Origin: Struthio camelus
Taxonomy: Eukaryota; Chordata; Aves; Struthioniformes; Struthionidae
Direction: 5' to 3'
NCBI RefSeq assembly: GCF_040807025.1
Contig: NC_090952.1
Coordinates: 7,084,001 to 7,148,000, forward strand
Length of the DNA: 64,000 bases
Each line of letters opens with the position of its first letter. Position 1 is the first letter of the stretch. The notes under the pieces were generated by a model that saw only the letters and a program-made list of their open reading frames with translations, was not told where the DNA came from and ran no database searches. This document shows positions 24,901 to 37,915 of this stretch, piece by piece. Both the position numbers and the translations under genes were made by a program.

Positions 24901-27900
24901 TCAAGTTTTAACAGATTTCTGAGAGATTTTTGAACTCCAGTTTGTGGTGTGAATTTCACCACCTCTGTGGCATAGGAAGAGCGATTATATCAGAATTAAC
25001 TGTGCTCTGTCATAGAAGGATTATCTAGATGTCTTTGTGTACCGAAATCTCAGTGCTCCAGTTATTCTGTGTTGGCATAATGAACTCTGGAGGTCTGCTG
25101 CAAGTCTGCACGCTGTGGGTTGTGCCAGAAGTTATCAGGTGCCAGTTAGACCTCGCACAGTTGGTCAAAATTAAAGTCTCTGAGGAGACTTATGTACTTT
25201 TAACCTCCTTTCTTACATTTGTGGTAGTATGAATACTTTATGATGAGAATTGGCGGTTATTTCCCAGGGCTAGTTTGTGAAGGAAAGTGCTATATGTTGA
25301 TTTATCATCTCTGTTTGGACTCGAAAAGGTAACAGACTTATGTTAATGTGGGAATTTTTGCGCCTTGGTGCTGGACTTAATGAACTGACGGCCCAAGGCA
25401 ACGCATATGAATTTCTTTATTTCTCCCCTTCTCACCAAGGGGAAGAAAGGCACGGTTTTCTTCTGTTCCAAGCAGTGCCCGAAGTTTCGTTTATATAATC
25501 TTTCAGCTATCTGTCTGTTTGTTGCAACCTGAGAAATAAGTAAGAGTAATCTAATATCCGTTGCTAGGACCACAGCAGCGTACCCCAAAATTTTGAGAGT
25601 CATATAATAGAGTAGAGAAGGGGAAAGGGCATGCACAGTAACTTGATATTTTAAAGCATCTGTGTTTTTCCATTTTTCCCTGTTCTTTTCCTTTCCAGAA
25701 TTATTTGATAATTATATGCAGCAGGATGCACATGAGTTCCTAAACTACCTACTTAACACTATTGCTGATTTACTACAAGAAGAGAAAAAGCAGGAGAAGC
25801 AGAACGGCAAACTCCAGAATGGCAGCATCGAGAGTGAAGAAGGAGACAAGACTGATCTGACGTGGGTCCATGAAATCTTCCAAGGAACACTAACCAATGA
25901 AACCAGATGTCTTAACTGTGAGGCTGTACGTTTAAAACAAAACAAAATCTCTTTAGATTTTTTTCACAGGTTCTGGATCGTTTTCCCTAATACTAAGCAC
26001 ACTTTTTCATTTATTAGGATAGATGAATTTGCACTCTATTAAAATATGGAGCATAGCGTATTTTATGACTATCACCTCTATGTTCAAACCAATGCTCATT
26101 AAGGTATGTTTCTCAGAAAAAGCATAGTGTTTTTTCTATTCCTCCTCCCTGTTTCCATCAAGGCAGTCTGCACCTGGCTGATATGAGCTGCCTTTTTGTC
26201 TTCATGTTATTTTTTGTGTCAGTGATTGATAGTTTATGTTGTGTTTATACATGAGAGTTACTCACTATTTATTTAACTCTGGGATTAACTGAATTTAATG
26301 ATTCTTAAAATGAAAGTCTGTGCTTCTTGGTGCTGATCCATAGCCACTCTATTTGACAGCAAGAGAAGTGCCAGAAGTCTAAAATTAGAAGAACCACACC
26401 ACCTTCAGACCAGGAATTTGTAGTTAGTCATGTGCTGCTTCGATTAAATAATATTTCGGAAAGAGGGAAAAAAAAAGAAAAGGGAAGAAAAACCACACAG
26501 ATGGGGAGAGAAGAAAAGAGAAATGATTACAAATGAAGCGACTACTCTTGGCATTTTAAATCTAGAATTATGGCTATATGGTGAATAGAAATTCTAAAAA
26601 TGGCATTAGTTAGATTCTGTCTCAAGAATTCTGAGATTAAATGTGCCTGTTCCACAAATGGAAAGATGTTTTCTAACCCATCCTAGGATTTAAACGAAAA
26701 CCCAGCTGTTTCTGCGTTTCATATAAGATCTGCTGTTAGACTCCGAAATGCAGCAGAAAGCTATATTAGTCTTCAAAACAGTGGAACAGTTAAAGCTTCT
26801 CCAGCTCTGAGAGCTCTCAGTGGTAAGAACTTGTTTTTGCCAGTGAAGTAAGCAGATGTGTCTTGAAGGCTCGAGAGGGAGAGATATGTTTTGCAAGGAA
26901 GGCTTTATTTTCCATTTTTTTCCTGTTTATTTTCTTTTTTAAGATATTCCATTTTGGATTATAACTACACATCAGATTATTTGTTCACTTTTAGTTTTCT
27001 TCAAGAAAGGACCTCTGTGTGTATTTGTAAAAATCACACATCTGTCTGTTTGCAAGCAGGACATTGCACTATTCCAGGAGCTTAAAGCAATTCTAAAACC
27101 TGCCAGATTCCAAACTGTTATGAAATATTTCTTCTTATTTTTTTTTTCAAGGTTAGTAGCAAAGATGAAGACTTTCTGGATCTATCGGTTGATGTGGAAC
27201 AAAATACATCAATTACACACTGTTTAAGGTAAATGGAAATGTTGTGGGGTGGAGGAAAAAACTGCACTTGGTCAGAAGGGAAGAAGCTGAGTTAGTTGCT
27301 CTGTTGTGCAACAGTTGCAGAGTGTTGTTGATGTTATCTTTATCATGCTTATTGAGTCTGCTGTTTTCTTGGTGTTTACTAAAAGATAACCCAGACTTTG
27401 GCTAGTCAATGGCTGGTGGTTATAGGTTCTAAAATTTCATGTCTAGCACCAAGTAAAATATGGAATGGAAGCAAAACCTATTACCTTATTGCTGTGTCTT
27501 GTTTGATTCCTCTCTAGAAACTAGTTGGTGTTCTGGAGAGAGTCGTTTCCAGCTTTTTCTAGTTGAGCGTTGATAGCACAGCCCAAGACTGAGACAAATG
27601 CAGCTTAGAAGCATTTGGGAGATATGAGCGATGTGAATAAGAGGGATTTCATTTTCTGTGTGTACTGTTTTCTCGGCCGTATTAGGAATAACTTTAAACG
27701 GGATGGTCTGACTGAATATTCCTGCCTATTTGACTTTTTTTTCGCCTTCATTTCCACAGAGGGTTTAGTAATACTGAAACTCTGTGCAGTGAATATAAAT
27801 ACTATTGTGAGCAGTGCCGCAGTAAACAGGAAGCACAGAAGAGGTAAGGTTTAAATATTTGGGCTAATGTAAATGTTCTCTTAATATATGAGTCAAATGT

Positions 27901-30900
27901 GAAATCAGTAAAAAGATGCAAGACTACTTAGGTCTGTGTTTGGCGGGGAAGGAGGGTAAGGAAAAGTATCTCTATGGAGAAAACAGGTAACTGTAGCAAC
28001 CTTACCGGAGAGAAATGGAGGGGTTAATTTAATATTCCTCTCTGTGGTGCTTCGAGACATACTTTTTCTCGCCCATTAGCGTTAATCAGCTCAAAGCCAC
28101 TGAAGAGAATCCTCCCTGCTTTCTCCGAGCACTATATGCAAAAATCTTACTTGGCAGGAGCTAGAGCGCCAAGACGGAGATTTATTCCATCCCCTTCTTT
28201 CCCTTGATATGATGACAAACAGCTGTTCTGCAGTCAGATATCAGTTACGTTATTAATCTTTCCAAGTAAATGTTGCCCATTCTCACCAAAACATACATGA
28301 GAAAGCAGCCTTTTAAAAATCTTCATCAGCTTTTTAGATGGGTTTTAAGAAGCTTCTTCAAGACCATATTGAAATAGTTTTAGAACAAAGCTCTGTTTTA
28401 GGTGATCTGCTAATACCTTGTTCTTTGTTTAACCTATTTTTATGGTTCAGAATGAGAGTGAAAAAGTTGCCCATGATTCTAGCTCTGCACTTAAAAAGGT
28501 TCAAATACATGGACCAGCTGCATCGATATACCAAACTCTCCTACCGTGTAGTCTTTCCCTTGGAGCTCCGGCTCTTTAACACTTCAGGAGATGCTACAAA
28601 TCCTGACAGAATGTATGACCTTGTGGCTGTAGTTGTTCACTGTGGCAGGTATGTCTCTGTGCTTTCTGGACCTTAAAAGCCTTTCCTTGACGTTTAAAGC
28701 GAGTCGGTCATTCGTATGCTATTGTATGACAGTACAGTGGCTGACAATATGGGAGTATGCTGAGCAGCATCAGAGCTGTTTGTCTGAAAGTATTTAGAAT
28801 ATATATTTACTTAGCAACACTTTAAATTTTGCTTTCAGAGCACACAGTCGCAGGCTTGCTCTTTTCTCAGCTCTCAGATGTGCTGGCGATTCAGACAAGT
28901 TGTGTCTGTGAGCCTTAGGAAAGTAAGAGCAGTCTTAAAAGTACAAAAACAAAAAAAAACCCCTGCTTTCCAGGAAAAATAAATGAAATAAAAACAAATT
29001 TTGGAAAAGCACTGACTAAAATAGAATTAATTTATAGATCCCTTGTTGCCACTTGCTAAACCATTAAAGGTTTTTTTAGAAGCTAGCGCCACCAAGTGGA
29101 ATAAACAGTGTACTGCTTTTTTTTAAAATAACTTTATACCCTTTATAGGGCTTGGTTAAAGCCTTTTTTGTTATAGTGGTTTTAATTCTGTTTGAATATC
29201 AAAGAAGAACAAAGATTAAGCACTTTTAAGAAAAAAGCAGTCATGGAGGTCAGAAAAAATGTTTACATCTGCCTTTTGGAACAGTGAATTTCAAAGTCAC
29301 AGGAAGTTGCTGCAGCATGCAGAAGTGTTTTGAAACATCTGTATTGCGAGGAATGACAATAGGATCAACACGCTGGTGTTGCGTAGATTTAGCACAAGTA
29401 AGCTATGCAATTCTAACTTGTTTCTGTTGTGTACAGTTGTGCTATTTTTGGATTTATTTTTACCGTATTAAGAATCCTTCCTGTGCATTTTCTATAGATT
29501 CTTAATTTGCTACACCTGTAACTATATTTTTGTTTTAGCAATGTAAAGAAGTGGCGATTAATAACGTTAAATGTGTTAGGTGTGTGGCTTAGCTTTTTGT
29601 TCTCAAAGCTGTTGACTTGTATGATGAGGCTTTTAGGGGTCCCATGTGACTCTTCTGCTTTTAATTCTTACGAAGAACTTACCAAAGACTTTAGATGTTG
29701 TTTTCCAAGTAGATGAGTTTTCAGAACTTATTTAAAATATTTTGTTTTCTTAATTTTACTTTTCATTTACTGACTCTAAACCAGTTTAGTTCTGTGACAG
29801 GTATTGTGTTTAAGTACATCAATAATTCTGAAAACTAGAGAAGTAGCATAAAGGCCATATAAATGTATCTTGTTTTAAAGTCTTATTTAGCTTCTAAGCG
29901 AAAAGTAAAGCCAGAAAAATTAAAAGGAAAAATCTTTTTTTTCATTGTTTCTGAATTGTGCTCTCAAAGTTGGAGGTTAGTAGATGGAGAGCTCATGTTA
30001 TTCTTTGCATACCGTTTCTTATCCTAAACTAATACTTTTTTTAGGGCTGTCTGCCTGCCTTTACTCTGTCTATCGATCCTTCCCCCTTTGAGTTAGGTCG
30101 TTTTGTTGTCCTTTTGCATCAGGGTAAGCATTCAGGATGTAGGAATCAGCCTGGGAGACTGCCACAGGAACTAGGAGCAGCAGTCGCAGAAAGCCCATCC
30201 CCAGTCATCCACAGGCTGAGGCACGCTCAGTATTTGAAAAAAAAGTCTCCAGACAAGTTTGGCGTTTGCAAATAAAGTATTTCAACCAGTTATAATGGTC
30301 GAAATACTCAATAGTCATGAGTGTGACAAAACAGCGATTGAAATAACTGGTTTTTAATTATGTCTTTTGAAATATGTGAATGACTATCTGAAATATTTAT
30401 AAAATTGTATATTTTGACTTGAACGTATTTGGCAAGTGGCGAAGATGGAAATTTTAGTTCAAGCAATTTGGCAAAGTCTAAGAACCTAAACAGTCTTATG
30501 GGTGGTGTTAGACAACATTAAAAGATGGGGAATCTAACTCTGCCAGTAACAGCTGCAATCACTTGGGAAAGCAGTGGGTCCTGCCTCTGTAGGCGCAACA
30601 GTAATATATTTTCAATCCTTTTTCTGGCAGTGGTCCAAATCGTGGACATTATATCACCATTGTGAAGAGCCATGGCTTTTGGTTGCTGTTTGATGATGAC
30701 ATTGTAGAGGTAGGTATGCTTTTCCATAGTGAAAACGGTGTAGACAGCATCACTCTCCAGCTCCGTGGCTGGCAAACCAACCTGAAGGCTGTATTGACAG
30801 CTAAGACCTAGGCTGATGTGCGGCTGTTCAGTCTGAAATACTGCACGGACTTTGAGCGTATCAAATCTTTACATTTCTGCCTACCTCTAGGCGTCTTTGT

Positions 30901-33900
30901 GACAGTTGTATTTCATTGCTACATTAAGTTTTTTTAAACTTTTATGTAGACAGTTGCCCCCAACAAATAGGACTGTAGAAAGAGTGTGAAAAAGATTTTG
31001 GAGGCCTGTGGTGGTTAGATCCTAAGGATACACATAGACGTTTGGACCATTGGTGACTATGTTTAAAGATTGTACTCAAGCAAGCTGTTCCTTAACTTTA
31101 CTATTAACATATCTATAAATACGGATATCCAGAATATTTATACATCCATATCTTTCACATAGTTATCAACCACATATCAAACAGCACAATAGAACTGCTC
31201 TCTCTATATAAAGGTGAAAATGTACTGTTTGCCTCTGAGATCTCATGATCAGGTTCAGGGCCTGATGCGAAGTGTCTCAATGTGCAAGATCCTTGCTTGT
31301 GCTGAAATAAAGAGATGTTATAGCTTTTTCTTTTTTCTTCTTAATCTTTGGCTAATTTTTGAGCGTTAGGAGTGACTGCCTAGTGATTTGGACAGCTTAT
31401 ATGACTACGGCGAGTTATCTTTCCCCGTTTATTATATTCTGAGTGTTACTTTCCTCTGTCGTAGCTGACATAATTACACACTTCCGCCATTTCTGAAAAT
31501 AATGCTCACCTTAATATTTTAAATGTAAACATTCACCGTCTTTTCCATCCAGGAGATAAGCTTGTCATTTTAGAAGTAGCTATAAAATAACTGTCTTGCT
31601 GTTCTTTATTTGTTTTCTGTCAATCACTTCTATGTTGAATAGTAGCTTATAGGTTGAAACAAAATTCCTTTTTATCTCCAAACACTGTTGGCAGTTTTAT
31701 AGATGTATCAAAACAGAGCTTTTACATGTGTACCGCCTGGTATTGGATAATAAATTCAAGGAGCTGTCACAAGGAAGGTAGAATGTAGTTCTTCTCCTGG
31801 AGGGATGCTTTTTTCTTAAGTTGCTTTTCTAACTTCAGTCATGGCTTTTTTTTTTTTCTTTTTTTCCAATTTCATTTTAACAGAGTTCACTAAAAATGCT
31901 GTAAAAATAAAGCTCTTTGATCTGAAATTTCTACTTTTTGTGTTTTTCAGTGTTTCTCCTTTGAGCTTTTGCTGTGTGCGCATGGTCTTTGTTTTCTATA
32001 AAAGTTAGGCTTTGTTTTTCTTCCTCGTGGTGGGCATGAAAAATTGCATGCAAGAGTTTTGCATAGGAGTCTTATCATTGGACCTTTCATAGGAACAGAG
32101 TTGCTCCTTGAACCACTTTGGATTAGTGTAGCATAAACAAGTAGTGTAGCATAAACCTACTGGGTTTGTCCCAGAGGATTTTTTCTCTGACTACCCATCA
32201 TATCTGCTCTTGCCTTCCAAGTGTTTGCTAAGCATGACGCTCTCACTTTCCTCTGCCTAGGAAGTATCACCTGTTCTCTTGCCTAGACTCTCTAGAACTC
32301 ACCTGAATTTCTGGTGATTCGGTGATCAAGGGGAACAGAGTAGTGGAGACTGCTGATAATACCGGCTGCTAGAGGAAGTAGCTGCAGTTTTGCTCATCTC
32401 TTCTTTCTCCTTAGTCCTCAGCTCTGGAGATCGACTTCTACTCTAGCTTTTACTGAAAAAATAAAGCGAAGCTGTAACTGCTGTTACCAGTTCCATCTGC
32501 TGCCCAAAGAGATTTAAACATCTATTCTGAAGATAACCAAGTACTGTTTTCAAACTATTTGTGATTGGCGTTAAGGTGACAGCAGAGGAAATGTATTGCT
32601 GTGTATCACAATCCAGAAGTTGTCCTCAAAAATTGAGTGGCTCCAAAACCCCTAAAATGTGAATTATGGAGATGTTTGGGGGGCTCACCAGGGAAGCCTC
32701 CTACTCTTCAGAGACTCACAGAACAGGCAAACAATTTTGTTTTTTAAAGCTTTGGACGCTTAACATTCTAACTATGAACTGGGTGCATAGTGAAACAAGT
32801 ACTAGTCAGCAGACTTGAGAAGATGAGTCCAAAGCTCTTGTTCCTGTATATATATCTATATTGTTATATAGATGCTAAAAGTGTAACACAGCGCAGGAGA
32901 AAACGTTTCCCCCTTCCGTACAGTTGAAAAGCTTTGTTGTATTTTTGATAAGTGATGTGAGTTAATAGCTCTGAAGTGTCAACAGGAAGTACTTTACTCT
33001 CACTGCTCTGTTGAATGCCATGGAAGTGGTGAAGTCGTATTTCTCTATTTGGGTTTGATTGGAAGGTCGGTTTTCAATTAAAACTGAAGACAGTTGATAA
33101 CAAAACATACTACAGCGTATGTGAAAAGCAATTTTGCCAAATCCAAGGGGCGCATCAGTTCAAAGGGGATAGTGTGCCAAGCGAAGTAATTGAGAAACCT
33201 GAGTAAGCGATCTGTGGTTGGTTTGGCAAGTTGTCATTAGAGCAACTAAGCGATACATCACAGTGACTATGTTTATCTGAAACGGAGGGAGAAGTGTCTA
33301 TCCAAGGAGCTCTCCAAATTGAGAAAAGGGTGAGAATGATTATATATCTTAGCTTAAAAATTTGTCAGAGATTTGCAGCATTCAGCTGTGTTGTGAATGG
33401 TACACAGGGAAAAGATTTGCTTTGGGAAACTCAGATAATTGTGTAGAAATGTGCAAAGGAAAGCAAAGCTCAGTAACATGAAAAACCATCTTAATGCCAG
33501 GTGAGGCTTTGCAATCTTAAATGTAGTTGTGAAACGACCAACTCTTTATCACTTAAAAACCGCAACTGGCTAAAACTTTGTTGTCCACAGCATACGTAGC
33601 AAGCTGAGGACAGAGGAAGAAGGAGGTCTGTATAATCTTCTCGTTTCCACTGTGTTTTCTGTGGATAGTGGAATTGAAAAAGGAAGTCAGTTTGCCATGA
33701 TAAAACAAACTAAAAATATCTATAGAATGAATTAATCTATATAAGATGTTGAGTTGCATTCAGAATGAGTGGAAAGAGTAGTGGAAATGGACTTGATTAC
33801 ATGGCAAGTTAGTAAAATGTTTGAGTTGTCTGCTAAATACATTACAAGGACTAAAGAATATTCTTTTGCTGTTTTTCTATTAAAATACGTATCTAACAGT

Positions 33901-35606
33901 TAGCAGTAGACATGCATTATGTTAATAAATTGTGTGGAAGTCCTAAAGCCCTCCCTGCAGTATTTCAACTTCTCTGAAGTCTTCAAATGGAGAGAGAAAG
34001 ACAAAGCAGCTGCTTTTTTTTTTTTTTTTCCCCCCAAAATTATTTTAACGGAAGGTGTCTGACCAAGCTATTCAAAGGAGAATTTTCTGCTGTTATGTCT
34101 TGGAGTTGATACATCTTCTGGAAACTTACTGACTATGCCTATTTTTCTCATATGCAGTGCTTCAAAAGGGATAGGGAAAGAATGGCCTAAACTTGCAGGT
34201 TGTTTGACAGTGCCACTTAAAAAAACCAATGCTTTTGGGTTTGCTGGTGATGCTAAAGTCCGCTCAGTGAGCAGGGATTCAGCATGCTGCCAAGTGGATT
34301 CTGCAGCAGAGGAGGCTCTTTGAAGGAGCCATAGCGTGGTCCCTTCCTCTGAAATGTAGGCAGAGGTTGGTCTCTGCTGCTCCCTCTCCCAGTCAAAACA
34401 GAGGAGTTCTTTGATCATCCCAGTGTCTCTCTAATATTCTGAACTTTTTTTTTTCCTTCCTCAATTTTATTCCTTGGGGAATAAAAGGAGAAGTTGCTTT
34501 GCTAATTCCAGGCCAGTCTCCCATTGGTCCTCCACATCAGTGTCGGGCTACTTCAGCCGATCGTTTCTGTGGATCCAGAGTCTTAAAGGTGTTTTAAAAT
34601 ATTAAAACACAGTGGGCTGCTGAGTAATACAGGTCATTGCGAGTGTTTTATTTCAGTGCTTCAATCTCTGCACTTGCTCTCCCCTGATCGCAGAATCAAA
34701 TTCAGTAATGTGAAACCAGCCGTTCTCAGGAGTTGGATCAAGACTGTAGAACTTGCATCTTTAAAACATAACGCTCTATGGGCCTGGCTTCTTGGCGTAT
34801 AAAATGAAAAACTGCTTTTCTGCACGTATTCACAACTTTAAATGTAAAGAAGTCGTTTATTTCTGTTAATATGAAGAACAAGTTATTTATCTTAAAGCAC
34901 CAACCTTGTGGTGATGTTCTCGTCGGCATTGTACTAGCAAATCCGAACGCAAGGAAAGCGCTCATAAAACCAGATGATTGTCAGATGTGGTCCACATGTT
35001 TTATGGTACAGTTAGTAGCTGCTGTTGCAGGACTTCCCCACGTAAGAGGGCCGCAAGATCTTTAAAATCTAAAGTTACTTTAGCTGAATGTTGAATATGC
35101 TCACAAAGGTCCTTATGTACTCCCAATTATGCAATAATTTTCTTTGCTGATCTTTAACTGTTTTTCATCTACATTGCAGACCTATAGCTGGGAAAGGTAA
35201 CTCCAATGTGAACGAGGAGGCAAAAATAAAAAACATCATGCAAATTTTTGGGAATACACTTTTATGAATCCCTTTGCCATAGTCCCTCTTAAGAGTGTAC
35301 CGCTTCTGAGAAGGTTTTTTTGTCTTGATTTCTTTTTTTCAATATTTCATAGTTAATAAGCAGGGAAAATGCTTGTTCTATCATTTTATTATTACTGCAT
35401 GGCTTTCCAGCATCACCCCCAGAAAACTGAAAGTAATGTTTGGGAAAGGGATTCTTAAAGTGGTGTTTTGTCTGAGCCTAATTTTAACTCTCGTTAATTT
35501 TCAGAAAATCGATGCGCAGGCCATTGAAGAATTCTATGGGTTAACATCAGACATTTCCAAAAACTCAGAATCTGGATATATCCTCTTCTACCAGTCGAGA
35601 GACTAA
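6924..35606 (+). CDS. USP12: USP12-type ubiquitin carboxyl-terminal hydrolase (nine coding exons, 369 aa)
   Basis: Joining exons 6924-6971, 20175-20255, 24589-24802, 25699-25925, 27152-27228, 27760-27843, 28451-28648, 30631-30709 and 35505-35606 gives an unbroken 369-residue protein, against 370 for human USP12. All introns are GT-AG with matching phases. Catalytic Cys48 sits in [15 protein letters not shown]; the QQD box [12 protein letters not shown] is at 118-129; zinc-binding pairs are C185/C188 and C232/C235; catalytic His316 is in [11 protein letters not shown] with the Asp in FDDD (331-333). Known role: a cysteine protease removing ubiquitin, activated by WDR48 (UAF1) and WDR20, with reported targets including histones H2A/H2B and signalling proteins. 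Several residues match USP46 instead ([30 protein letters not shown]), while others are USP12-specific ([18 protein letters not shown], final SRD). It may therefore be a USP12-like paralogue rather than USP12 itself. Confidence 0.93.
6972..20174 (+). other. USP12 intron 1 (13.2 kb)
   Basis: GT-AG intron from GTGAGC (6972) to TTCTTTGCAG (20174). The first 300 bases are the downstream shoulder of the CpG island; the rest is AT-rich. I found no coding exon, tandem array or convincing mobile element; the open frames inside it are short and unrecognised. Confidence 0.8.
20175..20255 (+). CDS. USP12: USP12 coding exon 2
   Basis: 27 codons, beginning [16 protein letters not shown] and ending FGLVN, between TTTGCAG and GTAAGTG. 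Matches human USP12 residue for residue as I remember it, including the USP12-type GANAS and FPVNE (USP46 has GTNAS and FPINE). Confidence 0.95.
20256..24588 (+). other. USP12 intron 2
   Basis: A 4.3 kb GT-AG intron, AT-rich, with no recognised internal feature. Confidence 0.8.
24589..24802 (+). CDS. USP12: USP12 coding exon 3 (catalytic Cys box)
   Basis: 214 bases between TTAACCAG and GTAAAT. It starts [20 protein letters not shown], with the nucleophile Cys48, and ends FISRLRKEN plus the first base of the next Glu codon. Differences from human USP12 include AYKVQ, LSDLFNS and FISRL. Confidence 0.95.
24803..25698 (+). other. USP12 intron 3
   Basis: A 0.9 kb GT-AG intron with nothing recognised inside. 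Confidence 0.8.
25699..25925 (+). CDS. USP12: USP12 coding exon 4 (QQD box, first zinc pair)
   Basis: 227 bases between TTTCCAG and GTACGT. It carries [19 protein letters not shown], then an acidic linker ([15 protein letters not shown]) that is the most diverged part of the protein and one residue shorter than in human USP12, then [19 protein letters not shown] with the first zinc-binding Cys pair. Confidence 0.95.
25926..27151 (+). other. USP12 intron 4
   Basis: A 1.2 kb GT-AG intron; purine-rich near 26460-26520. No feature recognised. Confidence 0.8.
27152..27228 (+). CDS. USP12: USP12 coding exon 5
   Basis: 77 bases encoding [18 protein letters not shown] and TSITHCL, ending with two bases of an Arg codon. 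The acceptor has a long T tract and TTCAAG; the donor is GTAAAT. No in-frame ATG, so it is invisible to a start-to-stop scan. Confidence 0.93.
27229..27759 (+). other. USP12 intron 5
   Basis: A 0.5 kb GT-AG intron; nothing recognised inside. Confidence 0.8.
27760..27843 (+). CDS. USP12: USP12 coding exon 6 (second zinc pair)
   Basis: 84 bases encoding [20 protein letters not shown] and then RSKQEAQKR, with phase 2 at both ends. C232/C235 complete the zinc finger. RGF and SEYK are USP12-type; EAQKR is USP46-type. Confidence 0.93.
27844..28450 (+). other. USP12 intron 6
   Basis: A 0.6 kb GT-AG intron; nothing recognised inside. Confidence 0.8.
28451..28648 (+). CDS. USP12: USP12 coding exon 7
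   Basis: 198 bases between GGTTCAG and GTATGT. It encodes [39 protein letters not shown] and [18 protein letters not shown], ending in VVVHCG plus two bases of a Ser codon. SGDATNPDR is diagnostic of USP12 versus USP46 (SSDAVNLDR). Confidence 0.95.
28649..30630 (+). other. USP12 intron 7
   Basis: A 2.0 kb GT-AG intron, AT-rich, with no recognised internal feature. Confidence 0.8.
30631..30709 (+). CDS. USP12: USP12 coding exon 8 (catalytic His box)
   Basis: 79 bases between TTTCTGGCAG and GTAGGT. It encodes [20 protein letters not shown] and FDDDIVE, with catalytic His316 and the acidic triad member in FDDD. ITIV and SHGFW are the USP46 forms (human USP12: IAIV, SHDFW). Confidence 0.95.
30710..35504 (+). 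other. USP12 intron 8
   Basis: A 4.8 kb GT-AG intron. It contains a long T-run followed by C-run at about 34013-34036 and otherwise nothing recognisable. Confidence 0.8.
35505..35606 (+). CDS. USP12: USP12 coding exon 9 (terminal)
   Basis: 33 codons plus TAA (35604-35606), after acceptor TTAATTTTCAG. It encodes [20 protein letters not shown] and [13 protein letters not shown]. The final Asp is the USP12 form (USP46 ends in Glu). Confidence 0.95.
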   Translation, partial: KIDAQAIEEFYGLTSDISKNSESGYILFYQSRD

Positions 35607-37915
35607 AGACAAAAGATAAATGTGTCTAAATAAGAGGAAAAAAGGGATCAAGATATGTCCAAATGGAACATATTTGTGACAGCAGAAGCAGTTCCTCATT
35701 GTTGCTGTAGGACCAGGACAGATCCAGCAGGGCGGATAAAGGCTTCTCTCTGCCATTTCTTGGAGGATTAGTGCTGACTGCCGTAACAGGAAGAGCTTTT
35801 GCTCCAATTTTTTTCTGGGCTTTTTTTACGTGCTATCTTCCAAAATCTGTGTTACCTCTACTTGAAACCTGGCTGCTTATTTGTTCATGAACTGAAGAAG
35901 AGTTTTAAAAGTAGCACTGTAGAATTTTTACCATTTAATGTTGGCCTGAGGCTATACCTTGGTTTCTATCATCATCGTTTTTCTGTATTTTAGCAGAACG
36001 ATTTCAATATTCAGTGTCAGCTGAAGGCATATTTTAGGATATGAACAGCAGCTGGTTGCTGGAAATTTTTGGTGACTCAGACTTGAGAAGCAGTACAAAG
36101 CTAAGACATATTGGAAATGTCAAGTCTGTAATTTAAAAAAAAAAAAAAAAAAGACAAAAAACTCTCTATGCAGCATTGTAAATTCCCCATTATGCATTAT
36201 CCTGGTTTTCGATAACACTAATAGCACTGTTTCTTTTTATATTTTAATTTTTACTGTTCTGTTTCTTCTTCAGAAGGTATAGGACTTTATCCATATTCAG
36301 CCTAATCTATTCTTCCTTTTTTCTTTCGAAGCAGAAGTTTTGACTCAAAGCTACATTGCTGCTTTTCTGCTCCCCTTGAATCTGCAGTTACGTTTTGAAG
36401 AATATGTCTGGCAACCAGTTGCTGTAGAAAGTTTAAAGTTACAGCATTTGTTGGAGCTATTGCATAAACCAAAAGTGCCCTCTTTCTGAAACAGAATCTG
36501 TTCAACATTTCACTTGATACCTTGTAAACTGATGCAACTAGCATTTGAATCTATGCTAATACACAGAAACAGCACTAATTGTGAAGGGTTAACCAAGGGA
36601 AGCATTACTTACATAACTAACCCACTTGTTCTTAGTCTTCAAGATAATGGACGTTTAAGAAGGAAAAACAAACCCCCTTGACATTACCTTGCTAAATGTT
36701 GCTCATCATCTGTTGGTAATGTTTGTGTTGACCTGGGACTCATAACCTCCTGAAAATGCTTCTGATTGTTTTACCTCTATAGGCCTTGCTTTACAGAGGA
36801 AAGTATGTTAGTCTTTTGAAGACTGAAATTAAGTAATTATCCGTTACGTGTGTATATATTATAATCTCAAGGATAACTAGAAAGAAAAGACTAAGGGAGT
36901 TTGTAAGAAATCTCTGAGAATCTTAGGTAATTTTCTTTTTTGAAAAGTCCTGTTACTGTGCCAAAGCTTGTCGCAGCTGGCTCTAAACTACCAGTGGAAA
37001 TTACCATTTTCCTTTCTTCATTTTGTTAGATAACGCAAGAGCTGTCCTCGGTGTGGTTGTGCCCAGTACAGCCGGTCATAGCATACACTAGTGATTGTTG
37101 TTCCGGAGGACGTTTAACTTATGCAATTCTGTGGCTTGTACAGGATATAGAATATTTTACCAAAATATTGTCCTCAGGAAAACAGCAGATCACAAACAGT
37201 TTCTTGCGGTGGCTATACGTATCTGTTTTTTCCTTACCATGACCAGAAACATCCTGTTAGCAAGTAACTCCTCTCTTCAGCGTGCAAATTAGTCGTCATC
37301 GTTGTGTTCCAGCTGGGTGCAGGTCCCCTTCTCTCCGCACATCTCCTCCTCCAGCAGATAAACTACAGAGGGTTTTTTTTTTTTTAATTATACAGAGTAC
37401 TGTCATTTGAAGAGACATTCAATAACCTTTTTGTCATCTTGTTCCTACTGTGTGAAAATTGTTCTTGGCTAAGAGTCCTCTCCCCTTGTTCGCACACGAG
37501 TCATAAGTCCTCTCTTGGTGGCGCCAACAGAAGTCTGTCATCAGTAAGTCTAGCAAAAAAATAAAAAAAAAAAAAGAGCACTGAGTTAAGAATAATCTAA
37601 ACAGTAAATACAAAAAATTAATGTAGTACACTAGACATGTATTTTGTATATCTGGCGATACGTTTTTACAAATAAAATACCTGATTGAGAGAGAATATTG
37701 AAAGATATATACTATAGATTAAAAACTGTTAAAAGTGCACTTTTGCTACAGATTTATAAGGAAACTAAAAGGAATTAAATTGGAAGAGAATGGTGTGATG
37801 TTACTTCTGTATAATAAATGACCCCACCTGTCTCCAATAAAGGTCATGTATGGTCAAATGCACATGGCCCAAATGCTTTTCCTTGAGTTTCAATCAAAAG
37901 CAGAAATAAAAGTAA
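35607..37915 (+). other. USP12 3' UTR with candidate poly(A) signals
   Basis: AT-rich non-coding sequence after the USP12 stop. AATAAA hexamers are clustered at 37671-37676, 37813-37818, 37836-37841 and 37905-37910, so cleavage is likely just after one of these, giving a UTR of about 2.1-2.3 kb. TGTATATA at 36851-36858 fits a Pumilio site (UGUANAUA). An A-run of about 17 lies near 36135. Which signal is used cannot be read from the sequence. Confidence 0.55.

Noticed and set aside
30282-30352. Inverted repeat AACCAGTTAT / ATAACTGGTT in USP12 intron 7
   Set aside because: Ten-base arms about 50 bases apart are expected by chance in AT-rich DNA of this length; no target-site duplication or element body seen.
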